Part shown: positions 38,167 through 51,500 of the stretch, piece after piece
How the letters are laid out: each line of letters starts with the position of its first letter
Numbering within the stretch: the stretch's first letter is position 1
NCBI GenBank assembly: GCA_001986395.2
Contig: MQVO02000006.1
Coordinates: forward strand, 868,001 to 932,000
From: Irpex lacteus
Lineage: Eukaryota > Basidiomycota > Agaricomycetes > Polyporales > Irpicaceae
Direction of reading: 5' to 3'
DNA length: 64,000 nt
Made by a program: the position numbers and the translations under genes
Notes under the pieces: model-generated
What the model was told of the DNA's origin: nothing
Seen by the model: the letters and a program-made list of their open reading frames with translations, nothing else
Databases searched by the model: none

Positions 38167-38992
38167 ATGCCTAACGTCGCCATCATCATCTACTCCATGT
38201 ACGGCCACATTGCCCAGCGTATGTTTTCCCTCACTTTTTCATGCAATGTCTGTTTCTGATATATCCGCACTTGCAGTTGCTGAGGCTGCCAAGAAGGGTA
38301 TCGCCGAGGCCGGTGGTGAGGCCACCATCTACCAGTACGTATCCCCTATTTCTCCTATTACTTCTCAGTCCTCACCTTTATACCAGGATCCCTGAGACCC
38401 TCCCTGAGGATATTCTCGCCAAGTTGCACGCTCCCGCCAAGCCTGCCTACCCCGTTATCAGCCCTGAGGATCTCCCCAAATTCGATGGCTTCCTGTTTGG
38501 TATCCCTACTCGTTACGGCAACTTCCCCGCTCAGTGGAAGGTACGTACGTTTTAAAGGCAGCGGAGGATGTATTCTAATCGTATGTTGTATCAGGCCTTC
38601 TGGGATGCCACTGGCGGTCTTTGGGCCCAGGGTGCCCTCGCTGGCAAGTATGCTGGTATCTTCGTTGCCACTGGTACCCCTGGTGGAGGACAGGGTGTGT
38701 ATATTCCTCCTTGGTATCCTCTTTATCTTGTTCTAATTCGTTTGCGCCAGAAACTACTGCCATCAACTCCCTCTCTACCTTGACCCACCACGGTATCATC
38801 TACGTCCCTCTCGGATACAAGCACTCCTTCGGTCAGCTCGCGAACGTCTCTGAGGTTCGTGGTGGATCCCCATGGGGCGCTGGTACCTTCGCCGGCCCCG
38901 ATGGTTCTCGTCAACCCTCTCCCCTTGAGGTCGAGGTCGCTACCATCCAGGGCAGGGAGTTCTTCAACACCCTCAAGAAGGTTACCTTCTAA
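38167..38992 (+). CDS. WrbA/Pst2-like NAD(P)H:quinone oxidoreductase (flavodoxin-like)
   Basis: Starts [19 protein letters not shown], the flavodoxin FMN phosphate loop, then [92 protein letters not shown] and [20 protein letters not shown], ending LKKVTF. All FMN-binding loops of WrbA are present; length about 203 residues as usual. Such enzymes reduce quinones by two electrons and protect against quinone stress; in wood- and litter-decay basidiomycetes the family includes the 1,4-benzoquinone reductases. Four introns split codons cleanly (for example CAG-C then TT). Codons are strongly C-ending, so expression is probably high. Confidence 0.93.
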
Positions 38993-39365
38993 ACGGATTG
39001 TCCATCAACATTGCTATTCCGTGGCTAGAGTATCAATAGGAAATTATATGTATAAATAAGACACAAATGATTGTGGTGTTGAATATAATACATCGCTAAT
39101 CTCCCAACTTGACTGTTATTACGCCATCGAAGCTTGTCACTGCAAATGCGAGGACAAACGAGTGCACCCAGCCAGATTTTCACCATCTCATGAGACGCGT
39201 TCTCATACTCTGGGGGTGATAGCTGCATGAGTATCACCCCCCTCTCCTGATTGCGATGCATTGACAGAACTCTACACTTATCTATATTGTACATTGCTTG
39301 TTCCACTGTTATCCTAGCGTTTACACATATCTCACTCACAACCCATGACTACGGTTCTACATTTC
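38993..39365. other. intergenic region between convergent genes
   Basis: The 3' ends of the quinone reductase and ATE1 face each other here. No gene or clear structure seen. Confidence 0.45.
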
Positions 39366-41217
<1,852 letters not shown>

Positions 41218-41909
41218 GTCTGCGGCTGGCAGTGGATAGGAAGAGGCCTTGACTCTATACTGGGATAAAATTCAAGTGAAGTGTTGGTTGACTATAGGGA
41301 AGTAATTGCGCGTCCTGCGCTCATTTATATGAGAGTCAACGCCACGAAGTCTGAGATGATCCTGCGCGTTCCACGATGGAACCTAGAACGAGGTGAGCGA
41401 GATATCCATACAGACAGTGCATCGATAGGTACGTACAGATTTCCAGTGATACTAGATGGATCGATGAATCCTGAACGTAAACTCGCAAGTGTCCAACAAA
41501 GCTGATGAAAGAACTCACATGCTATTTAGCTGTGGCCTGGCGATGACAATTTAGTCGGTGATATATAACTCAGGCTGTCCAGTACAAGCTTGATTTGTTT
41601 GTTGTGGTCTTGGTCAAGGCTTCGATAAATTCAACGCCGGTGCCATTTGCACAATGGCATGTAAGCGCTGCTCTCTGACAACAATATTGCAGAATATCTG
41701 TTACAACGAAATAATGTGGCATGGGTGGTGTATACGTATTACAGATGATGCACGGTCATAGCAAGAAAGCATGAAAAGAGTATAATCCAAGAAAACAACA
41801 AGCGAAGACCGTTCGTCCAGATTGCACCATCGTGAGTCCAAACCCGCTACCGCACTCAAAGGGGAGAACTGATCTAGACGTCCAAAACCAATACAAAGAG
41901 GAGTGCAAG
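41218..41909. other. intergenic region upstream of ATE1
   Basis: About 690 bp holding the ATE1 promoter (minus strand) and the 3' end of the PROPPIN gene. No gene seen. Confidence 0.4.
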
Positions 41910-43493
41910 CTAGCCCCAGCCATCCCACCGCCCGAATCTTCGGAACTCCTTGAGGATACAACTCCGGCTCTCCTTGCCTTCTTCCTCTCGATCACGTTCT
42001 CTGCCCTTCCCTTTGTCAAGTCTCCCAGTGACAGACGAGCCACTTGAAGATCGGGGTCGAGGCTGTGAGGACCCTCTAACGTTAGGAGGTGGTGATGACA
42101 CGCGAGGTGAACCTGGTGTTGAAGGGACTGTGGTGACTGTTGACGGTGGCATGGCTAAACGGTACCAGCCTCCAGTGTATGTGAGAGCGACAAGCTGGTA
42201 TTCCATGTCCACTAGTTCGTTCGGGTCTGCTGAATCATCCGAGGGGGCCTGTATCCAGCCGACGACGCACTTCTCTTCATCAACCACGTCAGCTGTAGGT
42301 GACTTGGGCGGAGGCGCAGTGAGAGAGATATGCGCAGACTGTGTTGGTATGCGATACTGCGCGTATGACCATTGGGAGTCGAAGTATTTCGGTAGTGGTA
42401 TGAATGTGGTTAGGGGTGAGAATGTAGATTGTCGATTACTTGAGAGAAATTAGCAACATTATTGAGTTTGATCATAGAGTTTCGCTCACGAGCCGCCGCT
42501 CCCAGCAACGAGGGAGAATATATGCACCGTCCCCTTGTCGCTCCATGCACAAACTTCACGTTCATCAGGTCGAAATGCGACCCCGTAGATCTCTGCCTTG
42601 TCTGACCCTCTTCTCAGCTCGTGCATGAGTTTCCCTGTAATAGCGTTCCATATACGGATGAGGGTGCCACGGTCTGAGGTGGTGGCAAGGTACTTTCCCG
42701 AGGCCGGTACCGAGAGAGTGGTCAGGGCGTGATCATGAGCAGCTATGATGGCAACTGGATGTTTCGTCGGCGCTGCTGGAGGAGGTCTTGGTGGTAATGA
42801 TGGTGGGGGTCCTATAGACTGAGGTGGGGGACACGGAGGCAGATGAATTAGTTGTACATGGCCTTTCTGTCGGCCGGGTATCGCCATTAGTGTAGAATGT
42901 GTGCCCGTGGCTAGGGCTAATAAACCTACATCCGAGCAGGTACATTAGTTGCGATACTTAAAAGGAGCAAAGAGTTGTAATGAGCATGTATACGCACCTC
43001 GTGTATTATCGCATGTATCCCACTCATTGAATCTTATGATCGATGTATCCAGCTTGAAAGCCACGACCCTTCGGCGCAAGGCCACTGCTAACCATCCTCT
43101 GCGACATGCCAATCCACGCACACGCTCCCTGAACTCTAGTTCTGCAACTTCTTTCTCCTGTTTATCGTCCCAGAAGATGACCTTGTTAGGGGGATATCGA
43201 GGACTACGACCTCCACCGACTAGGAAGATCAAGGAGGATGTATGAAGCGGAACAGCAAACGCTAACGTTCCTCCCGTAATCTCTAGAGTATCTCCACTTA
43301 GTAACCCTGTGTATTAACTCATACAACACTCGAGCTAAGTACCTCGTTTGCGAAGCAACTTGAGAGGGCAGGTGCTGTAGACTGCGAAGCCTGCCTGGGT
43401 GCATGTGGTGAAGATGCGACAGTCTGGATCGAATCTAGTGTCGAAGATGAGAACAGGGGCGGTCGCACTTATCTGGTGGCGTGCAAAGTTCAT
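41910..43493 (-). CDS. PROPPIN WD40 protein (Atg18/Hsv2 family)
   Basis: Start MNFARHQISATAPVLIFDT at 43493, then FDPDCRIFTTCTQAGFAVYS and PLKLLRKR, the usual PROPPIN blade 1. Later blades show IFLVGGGRSPRYPPNKVIFW, RVRGLACRRGWLAVALRRRV, LLALATGTHSTLMAIPG, LTTLSVPASGKYLATTSDRG and the phosphoinositide motif HELRRGSDKAEIYGVAF (LRRG in place of FRRG). The end has an acidic VDEEKCVVGWIQAP and a Ser/Pro-rich loop before FRRFGRWDGWG. PROPPINs bind PI3P and PI(3,5)P2 on autophagic and vacuolar membranes. The arrangement is closest to the Hsv2/WIPI3-4 branch rather than Atg18. A Pro-rich insert (about 42,830-42,770) interrupts one blade. Confidence 0.85.
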
Positions 43494-43660
43494 TCAGACG
43501 ATGGTAGACGGGGGACAAGTGCTAAGTCTGCATGGTGCGCAGAGGGGAGAGATGCAGCCCTTCGAGTTACCGCCGGTGGCGTGCCACAAAGCTCTGACGG
43601 CGTTCCCAATTTGGGTCGCGCAAGCATTTCACGCTCTCGCACTCACCTCACTACTCCATC
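43494..43660. promoter_or_regulatory. compact divergent promoter PROPPIN / EMC3
   Basis: Only 167 bp separate two divergent start codons, so both genes must share control elements. No TATA box is visible. Confidence 0.5.
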
Positions 43661-44726
43661 ATGGCGGGCTCTGCGTACGTGTTCAGAGGTCGAGGAGGTT
43701 TATGTTTGGCTGAATATGCTGCAGAGTCTCGCTGTATCTCGACCCCCAAATTCGGGATTGGGTGTTATTCCCAATCACTCTGGTTATGGTGAGTCGTGAC
43801 GTTTCGTGTTTAATCCCTCTGGCGGTCTGACAATGCACAAAGATCCTGGTTGGTGTATTAAGACACTATGTAATGCTACTTCTGCAAACTCCTCCGAAGA
43901 AGCAACCCAAAGAAGCCATACGCGAACAGTGAGTCTGCAGACCACTCGCGACGTTACGTTGCCCTTACCATGTCGCAGACGCGCCTTGGTCCGCGCACAA
44001 GTTTTGCGTGCAACTGCAGCAAAGTCGCCAATACCGCCTACCTTTTACAAATCTATATCCCAAGAGCTCACAAAAGCCCTCGGAGACGGTTCATATCTTA
44101 AGGACGGCCCTTCCAAGAAAGACGAAGCACCAGCTGCTGTCAACCCTCTAACTGACCCGAACGCCATGGATGGCATGATGTCTGGGATGAAGACGCAAAT
44201 GGTCATGATGGTGCCGCAAATGGTTATCATGGGGTGGATCAACTTTTTCTTCCAGGGCTTCGTTTTGAGTGAGTGCCTTCGCCATCACGTCGAACATGTC
44301 TGACATTGAAATAGTCAAACTGCCTTTCCCTCTGACCCTCGGCTTCAAGTCTATGCTGCAGCGTGGTATTGAGACTCAAGATATGGACGTACGATGGGTA
44401 TCCTCTTTGTCTTGGTACTTCCTCAACTTCTTTGGCTTGAATGGGCTGTACCGCATTATCCTGGGCAACGACAACGGTATTTTCCTCTACTTTTCGATCT
44501 CTCTTCCAGATAAACTTACATCGTACACAAAGCTGCCGATGCATCCCAAACCATGATGGCTTCGCCCTTCAATGTTACCGGTGGAGGACAACCTGGGCAG
44601 CCCCAAGACTTTAACAAGCTATTCAAGGCTGAACAAGACAATCTAGAGTTCTCGGAGGGCCTGTACAACTGGGTCGCACAAGATGTGGAGAGTCGTATTC
44701 TAAGAAAATACGGCAGGAAAGTGTAA
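43661..44726 (+). CDS. EMC3: ER membrane protein complex subunit 3 (Emc3)
   Basis: The first exon is just 14 nt (43661-43674, ATGGCGGGCTCTGC), joined over a 50-nt intron to 43725, giving MAGSAVSLYLDPQIRDWVLF, the standard Emc3 start. Then ITLVMILVGVLRHYVMLLLQ, RALVRAQVLRATAAKSPIPP, NAMDGMMSGMKTQMVMMVPQ, FFFQGFVLIKLPFPLTLGFK, MLQRGIETQDMDVRWVSSLS and WYFLNFFGLNGLYRIILG; the tail ends RILRKYGRKV. Emc3 is the Oxa1/YidC-like insertase core of the EMC in the ER membrane. The positive N-terminal groove residues and Met-rich loop are present. All exon junctions keep frame. Confidence 0.93.
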
Positions 44727-45047
44727 ACTTGGTTTCATGTGTTATATATAATCCTATTTACTTTGCTCCAACCCTGTTCTATGAGAAACGGCTACACTAC
44801 GAACGTTCAAGAAAGTACATACTGTACACTGCGATGCACTCACTACACCACAGACACGAAAGGCAAATTGCGAGGAAAAACAGTCCTATCGCAACTATGA
44901 GTAACAATACATGCATGGAAGCATGTTACAGGTAAGAATTTACCGATACAGACGAGAAATTTGGCAGAAGCTCTCCACTCGAAGTATGATAGAGCAGGAA
45001 GAGTGGAAGGGTATCATCGAGACGGAGATGCAACAAGGCGTAGTGAA

Positions 45048-45915
45048 TCATACAAGGCCGTCATATAGTGAGAGAGCCTGGACCGTTGCGTTGAGTTTAA
45101 TACTTCAAGAGGGCGCTCGGAAGTACGGACCTGCACAATTGTTGGATCTTGCTTGCTCCCCTCTACGAATTCATCGTAGGTGAGCTTCGCATCCTTGTCC
45201 CTGTCCATGTTCTTGAAAATCTTATCAACCCTCTAAATAAAGGACAAAAGAGTCAGCAGATTGTACATGAGAGAAGGAGGCAAGGCGGTTACCTTCTCTG
45301 GAGTATCTTCGTCCGGGGGAAGCTTGACCATCTGCCCTGTCATCTTGTATATTGACTGTACTATCTGGAGCATCTCTGCATAGGTGATGTAACCGTCTCC
45401 ATCGATGTCATACAGTTGAAAGGCCCCTGAAAGCGAGATAAATGTCCCGAGCCAAGCCTGTGGCGCGTGAGGAGACGGTACTCACATTTCAGCTTTTCAT
45501 CTAATCGCCCCCGACTTGTGACACTGAGAGCACATATGAACTCCTTGAAGTCTATGGTCCCATTCTTGTTCTCGTCGAACACGTTAAACACATAATCTGC
45601 AAATTCCCCCGGATCGCCGAACGGGAAGAACTGCTTGTATATTCGACCGAATTCGGACTTGTCTAGCTGACCCGATGGGCAGTCCTTGAGGAAACCCTTA
45701 TACCTGGCGGAGCAGAAAAGGTAGGAGATCAGGGTGGTAGTCGAGAAGAGATGAGAGGGAAGCAAAGGACCATTGTTGCAGCTCTCGCTTGTCGACTAGT
45801 TGCGCGATGAGCTGCCTCGGGCGACGGCGACAATATGAGTGTGGTACGCACAGTACGTCGACTTCTGAAGATCAGACAATTGCTCCGGAGATAGCTTTGA
45901 GTTGTTCGAGCCCAT
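45048..45915 (-). CDS. NCS1: neuronal calcium sensor NCS-1/frequenin
   Basis: Starts [20 protein letters not shown] with the N-myristoylation Gly at residue 2. EF1 is degenerate ([11 protein letters not shown]), EF2 [15 protein letters not shown]3 [13 protein letters not shown] and EF4 [13 protein letters not shown] have calcium-binding spacing, and the C-terminal hydrophobic tail reads ALSLYDGLV. Ncs1 activates phosphatidylinositol 4-kinase Pik1 and modulates calcium tolerance. About 190 residues, normal for the family. Introns split codons, for example after the Tyr-Thr-like junction at 45,848. Stop TGA at 45048-45050. Confidence 0.95.
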
Positions 45916-46613
45916 AAGACGATTATTGAAGAATTAAGACTGTGAGACTGGTGGTGGAAGGGAAGAAGCAAACGGCGGTAGAAACTAAGTGGGCCTGCGG
46001 CTAGGCCAAGCAATCCGAGGCGGTGCTCTCAGCTCCCAGCGTCATCTCCATTTGTAGACGCAGAACAGATCTCGTATCTGGAAATCGCCGGCAGCGAATA
46101 CACGGAAATCAACTACATCTCGAATTCCAGGTCGCAGCATTGTGAGATACAGCCATCGACGACACTGTAGACGGCGACGACGACATGGTCAACGTCGAGG
46201 AGGACGGAAGCAGATCGAGCGCATTACTGTTGCTGCTTATGGACTTGTTGCCGATAAATAACTGCGCAAATACACACATTTGGACATAACTGATCATTTC
46301 GGTGATCAGTTCTTGCCTCGAGGCAGCATCGTGCAGCGCGACGTCGAAAACGAAGCATGGGTTTTGAAAAGAGTCTGTTTGAACGTCGACCTTCAGCTGT
46401 GCGACAACGAGCAAGCATGTTTCCGCCGTCTCTCCTCTGCTGTGGCCACAAAATCGTGCAGAAACCCATGATTCGCCTAAACAAACTATATCAGCAACGC
46501 GAAAAAGGACCGCATGATTATGTCTTCTCCCCTTCTCTGTACAATCACCCTTATACTCCGTCCCTATACGACCAGCCTTCCTCATTTCCTCCTCCACCCG
46601 CAACAAAGCAGCT
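45916..46613. other. divergent intergenic region NCS1 / Cys-rich gene
   Basis: About 700 bp between divergent starts. A minus-strand frame of 189 codons spans most of it (46109-46678) but overlaps the start of the next gene, resembles nothing I know and lacks support; I do not call it. Confidence 0.4.
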
Positions 46614-48124
46614 ATGTGTGTCGTCATAGGCTCCATTGACCAGGCAACTTCCACATGCCGTATGTGTAAAGCTTTCAAGCCTCAATCAGGAAGGTACGTG
46701 GGCCGGCCACATCTCGTCACAACCTCTGCCGGGTCACTGATCCTCGCGTTGCAAGGTGTCCTCACGTATCTGAAACCTGTCGGAACCGCACTCACCATCC
46801 CAGGCAAGAGGTGTCCTTCTTCAAGAATGCTGAAGGTAAGTGCTAAACGCATAGATATCGCTCGCCACCATCGGGGCGCTCATTGGGAGACTAGTCGCAT
46901 CGTTCAATACTTGCGGGTTCTGTAAAGTGCGTGTCGCCCATTTATATATGTCCGATTACACTGATTGACCGTCTGATCTAGTGGGCGAAAGCAAATCCCA
47001 CCGCAAAGCCCTCGCAGAATACCGGATGGCCAGGCTGCTGCAGGGCACCTACTCCTGCAGAGTACAAGCTCATCCAAATCGCAGATTGGCCAAGCGTCAG
47101 TGCGATGCATCACATCCCCATCCCCGCTGAAGTAAAGGCAGTCCTCGAAAGCATTGGCTATCAACGTCTGGCTCCGTTCGCGAATAACAGCAATACCCGC
47201 GGTGCGGCGCCCCCATCGCAGCCCCCCTCGATGTCGCGTCGCGGCAGCGCTGTTGTGGCCAGCGCCCTTCGCAACGAAATTGTGCCAGTGAAGTCCAGCT
47301 CTCTACCGATACCTTCCAAATTGAAAGGAGGTAGTCCGCAGCAAACCACTGCACCCTTAACGACGACCTCATCACGCACATCCGGAGAATCTTCACCCTC
47401 TTCCGCCGCAAGTGCAAACGGCATGGACCAGATCGTTCTTCCTCGACGCCCTATCGTCGATACACAAACCGAGAGGCGCCGCGATAGCTCTCGCACTCGG
47501 GAGTCGAAGCAATCGCCGAGTCGGAAAAATGTAGAGCTCACGGGGACACTGTCTCGTAAAAGCACATCGCAACGCCCTCCCCTGTCAACCGTGATATCCC
47601 CTAAAGCTCCTGCAGACGCATCGCTACAAACGCGTAAAGGAACTGGCGGCAACCCTAGTCCACCACCCAGCAACACACCTCGCGGCGCAGATCGTGGGCA
47701 CGAACGATCTAACTCTACATCAACTTTGCGTCAGCGATCGCCATTAGAGTTGGATGTCAGCGGTTTGAGCATCAGCAGCGGTTCCAGTAGCGCCAGCAGC
47801 GATAGCGGAGATGGATCCGAGACTACAGTCATCTCTGACGGGGGTTTCACCGACTACCTTTCGGACGAGTCGGAGGCAGAGTTGCAGCGGCTAGCTGAAG
47901 CACGGGCAGCTGTTATTGCTCAGACGCAGGTGGAAGAACAGGAATTCCGTGCAGCTCGTCAGCAGCTCGCCAACATCGACTTACGTCCTCCGAGGTCTTG
48001 GACATCGAACGTCAACTCTACACCGCGATCACAGAGTAACGCTTCCTCTGGGGGTGGATCTTATGGATCGCAATACTCGAACTCTGCTTACCCCGGACAA
48101 GCCACCTCACAGTCACGCGCCTAG
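46614..48124 (+). CDS. uncharacterised Cys-rich protein with long Ser/Pro-rich disordered tail
   Basis: Exons 46614-46693, 46756-46835, 46895-46926 and 46982-48124 give 444 residues. The first 90 residues are Cys-rich: STCRMCKAF, CPHVSETC, TCGFCKWA and GWPGCCRAP, pairs with CxxC spacing that suggest one or two zinc sites. Next is a short conserved-looking segment (TPAEYKLIQIADWPS), then about 300 low-complexity residues rich in Ser, Thr, Pro and Arg, and near the end a coiled-coil-like Glu/Arg/Ala helix (ELQRLAEARAAVIAQTQVEE) before LANIDLRPPRSW. I do not recognise the family. Frame is kept over all three introns, and the Cys pattern supports the splice choice. The function is unknown. Confidence 0.65.
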
Positions 48125-48545
48125 CATGATAGCCTACTGCTACGTACAGTCTCATTGTACTTGCCATGCCTTAGCTCGACATATCGCTCACCGCTGTGTT
48201 CAATCCTACTCCTAACCGATTGATGTCTTGCTCGGACGTGATGTAGTGATTTATATTCGGAGATCTTTTGTCATCTGTAGGAAACATTATGTGTAAACAT
48301 TCGCGACTACCAGCTGTAACTGTACATATATACACACCTGTATAGCACGGCTCACTCATATTGACGATCGCGAGTCAAGGTCCCGGTACCGACCAAGATC
48401 TGCCAGCGCCTGATCGCCGTTCTATACATTGAGCTGCTCATCATAACTTGGTCCAAACCGTCACCCACTCCGACTTGGCTCGCAATCTTGTCATCCTCCT
48501 CATTCTCGTCTTGTTCAAACATCAGACCTTGGCGCATCTTTAAAT
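48125..48545. other. intergenic region upstream of the helicase gene
   Basis: About 420 bp with a TATATATACAC run near 48,325. It must hold the 3' end of the Cys-rich gene and the helicase promoter. No gene seen. Confidence 0.4.
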
Positions 48546-51500
48546 ATGTCTGGCTTCACTGCTCACTTACAAGCTCTTGTCGCATCTGTGGAAGAGACTT
48601 CTGAACGAGAGAGACGTGCTGTAGACGAATGGACACAGTGAGTGCCTTGGATGACGATATTCGATGCAGAGTGTGACAATTTGTCCTTTAGGCTCAAGAG
48701 TATGTGGGCATACTCGCACATATAATTTGACTGCTTACTCGACGTGACCGCCAGCTGGGACGAGTACTCTTGACACCGATGAATATACCGAATCGGATGA
48801 GGAACTGGACACAGTCTTGGACGCGTTCAACGGGCTACAAATAACTCAAAGCAGTTCTCAATCAACGCTACTCTCCTCTATCCTCTCGTGTGTGCAACCT
48901 CACAAATTTCCACTGGAGTATATGCTAAATGACATGCTGCAGGAAACCAAGTCTAGAGCCGCTGCTACCCTCACTTCTTTCCGTAATATCGTCGCAGCGA
49001 GAGAATGACGTTATATCTAACGAGCTTGTAGAGATGCTGGGATTTGACGAGATAGAGCTTGTCATGCATATTCTGGAGCATAGGCAGGATGTGGCAGCAC
49101 AGGCTAGTTTCTGACTTTGAGCATTACGTTACGCCACACGTCGTTCTGATGCTACTTGTTATTAGCTGTCCGCTCATCTCTCCGCTCCAGCGAAAGCAAC
49201 GAAGGAAGTCGTAGCACGCGAAAATGGCCATGATATCCATCGGACAGGTATGCAGACATAGGCCTTCAAGTTCATCATCGATTTAAACGAATTTTCAAGG
49301 TACACCGTCTCTGGATCCCCATGCTGCTCGAAAGAGAATGGAGGATACTCTCCGAGAAAATGCGGCTCGCCCATTATTTACTGGCACAGCGGTTAGTGTA
49401 ACCCTCGAGATATTGTAAGATGCGAGCTTATTTGTACTTCCAGCATGAAGAGGCCGAACAACTACAACACGTCTACACTTCCGCGGCCCAAGGAAATGTA
49501 CTATCACATCTGGGCACCAAATTCCTTTTGCCTATCGGTACAACGCGGCAGGATGACGGAGTCAGTGTCCTTGGTCAATTGAATTTCGTCTATTCTTACG
49601 TTGCCATAGGATTACGAGGAGGTGACAGTCCCTCCAGCGAAGCCAGTTCCACCCAGGGCGACAGAACGTTTGATTCGAGTTTCCGAGCTGGACACTCTGG
49701 CCAAAGGTTCCTTCCCAGTACGTATAATCTATGTTACTGCGCATGCGATTCCATTGCTCATCTCAACTAGGGTTACACATCTCTCAACAGGATACAGTCG
49801 ATCGTGTATCCTACTGCATACCAGTCGAACGAGAACATGCTAGTCTGTGGTAAGCTTTCCGACGTTGTAGTGTTGCTTCTGTATCCAACGACCTGCCCTT
49901 CAGCTCCGACGGGTGCTGTTGGTTTTTACGTTATGTTTCTAGCTCTGAACATCTTCTGAAATTATTTGCGTCGTTATAGGGTAAGACGGATGTCGCGATG
50001 CTCACTGTTCTTCGAGTACTGGATCAACATCGATCCACCGCACTTACGACACAACCATTGGCCTCGACTATCAATCGGGATGACTTCAAGATCATTTATG
50101 TGTTCGTGGATGCTTACGGCTTGACCTTGCTGTTCCGGCTGACGCAAAATATTTAGAGCCCCAATGAAGGCTCTAGCAGCGGAAATCGTGCGGAAGCTTG
50201 GAAAGCGACTTCAGTGGCTATCGATTCGCGTTCGAGAGCTCACAGGTGCGTGGCATCCAGTGGATAGCTCTTTTATGGTGCTCAAGCGGCATAGGTGACA
50301 TGCAGTTGACTAAGGCGGAGATTGCTGAGACGCAGATTATAGTCACCACCCCCGAGAAATGGGACGTGGTGACGAGGAAACCGACCGGAGAAGGCGAACT
50401 GGCCTCCGTACGTACTCTCCTTCGGTAATCACTCAAATTTCATGGTCTCAAGTCGCAGCCCATAGAAAGTCAAGCTACTGATCATTGATGAAGTCCATCT
50501 ACTGAACGACGAACGTGGAGCCGTTATTGAGACAATAGTAGCGCGAACTCTGCGTCAAGTACGTAATTCTCCAAGTAATGCATACCTAGAGTTGACCAGA
50601 GCTTCATGATAGGTCGAATCTAGCCAGTCTATAATCCGAATCGTCGGTCTCAGTGCTACGCTCCCGAACTACCGCGACGTGGCGGACTTTCTTAGCGTTA
50701 ACAAGCATACCGGGCTCTTCTATTTCGATTCCTCGTTCAGGCCCGTGCCGTTAGAACAACACTTCATTGGAGTGCGAGGAAAGCAGCTACCACAGTTCCG
50801 CAAAAACCTCGATCGTGTCACGTTTGAGAAGGTCGCAGAGATGGTTCGTCAGGGTCACCAGGTAATGGTCTTCGTGCATTCAAGAAAAGAGACAGTCAAG
50901 TCTGCCTTGGCTTTGAAGGAAGCTGCCACTGCTGAAGGGTCGATCGACGAATTCAGCTGCGCAGAACATCCGCAATACGACTTTTTCAGACGGGACATAG
51001 GGAAATCAAGGAATAAGGAGATGAAGGAACTCTTCGATAGCGGCTTTGGCATACATCATGCCGGTATGCTTAGGGAAGATAGGAATTTGATGGAAAGGCT
51101 ATTTGATGCGCGTGCTATAAAGGTAGTTAGTGCTGCCTCTCTAACTCGTCTAAAACTCACTAGGGCGACTAGGTGCTATGCTGTACAGCTACGCTTGCGT
51201 GGGGTGTTAATTTGCCCGCACATGCTGGTAAGTGAGCAAAGCACTTGGTGTCAAGGACGGCTGGTTGACTTTAGCTAGTTGTCATCAAGGGTACCCAGGT
51301 ATACGACAGTGGGAAGGGTTCCTTCGTAGATCTATCCGTGCTCGATGTCTTGCAAGTCTTCGGTCGAGCTGGTCGCCCGGGGCTGGAAGACAGCGGTGTC
51401 GGGTACATCTGCACCTCTCACGACAAACTGGAACACTATCTGGACGCTGTCACCTCACAGGTATGTTGCATCGGTATATCCTGAATCCCAGTATACGAAA

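Noticed and set aside
46109..46678. 189-codon minus-strand frame between NCS1 and the Cys-rich gene
   Set aside because: No family likeness, no flanking splice signals that extend it, and it overlaps the start of the Cys-rich gene on the other strand.
47161..47676. 171-codon minus-strand frame
   Set aside because: Antisense shadow of the Ser/Pro-rich exon of the Cys-rich gene.
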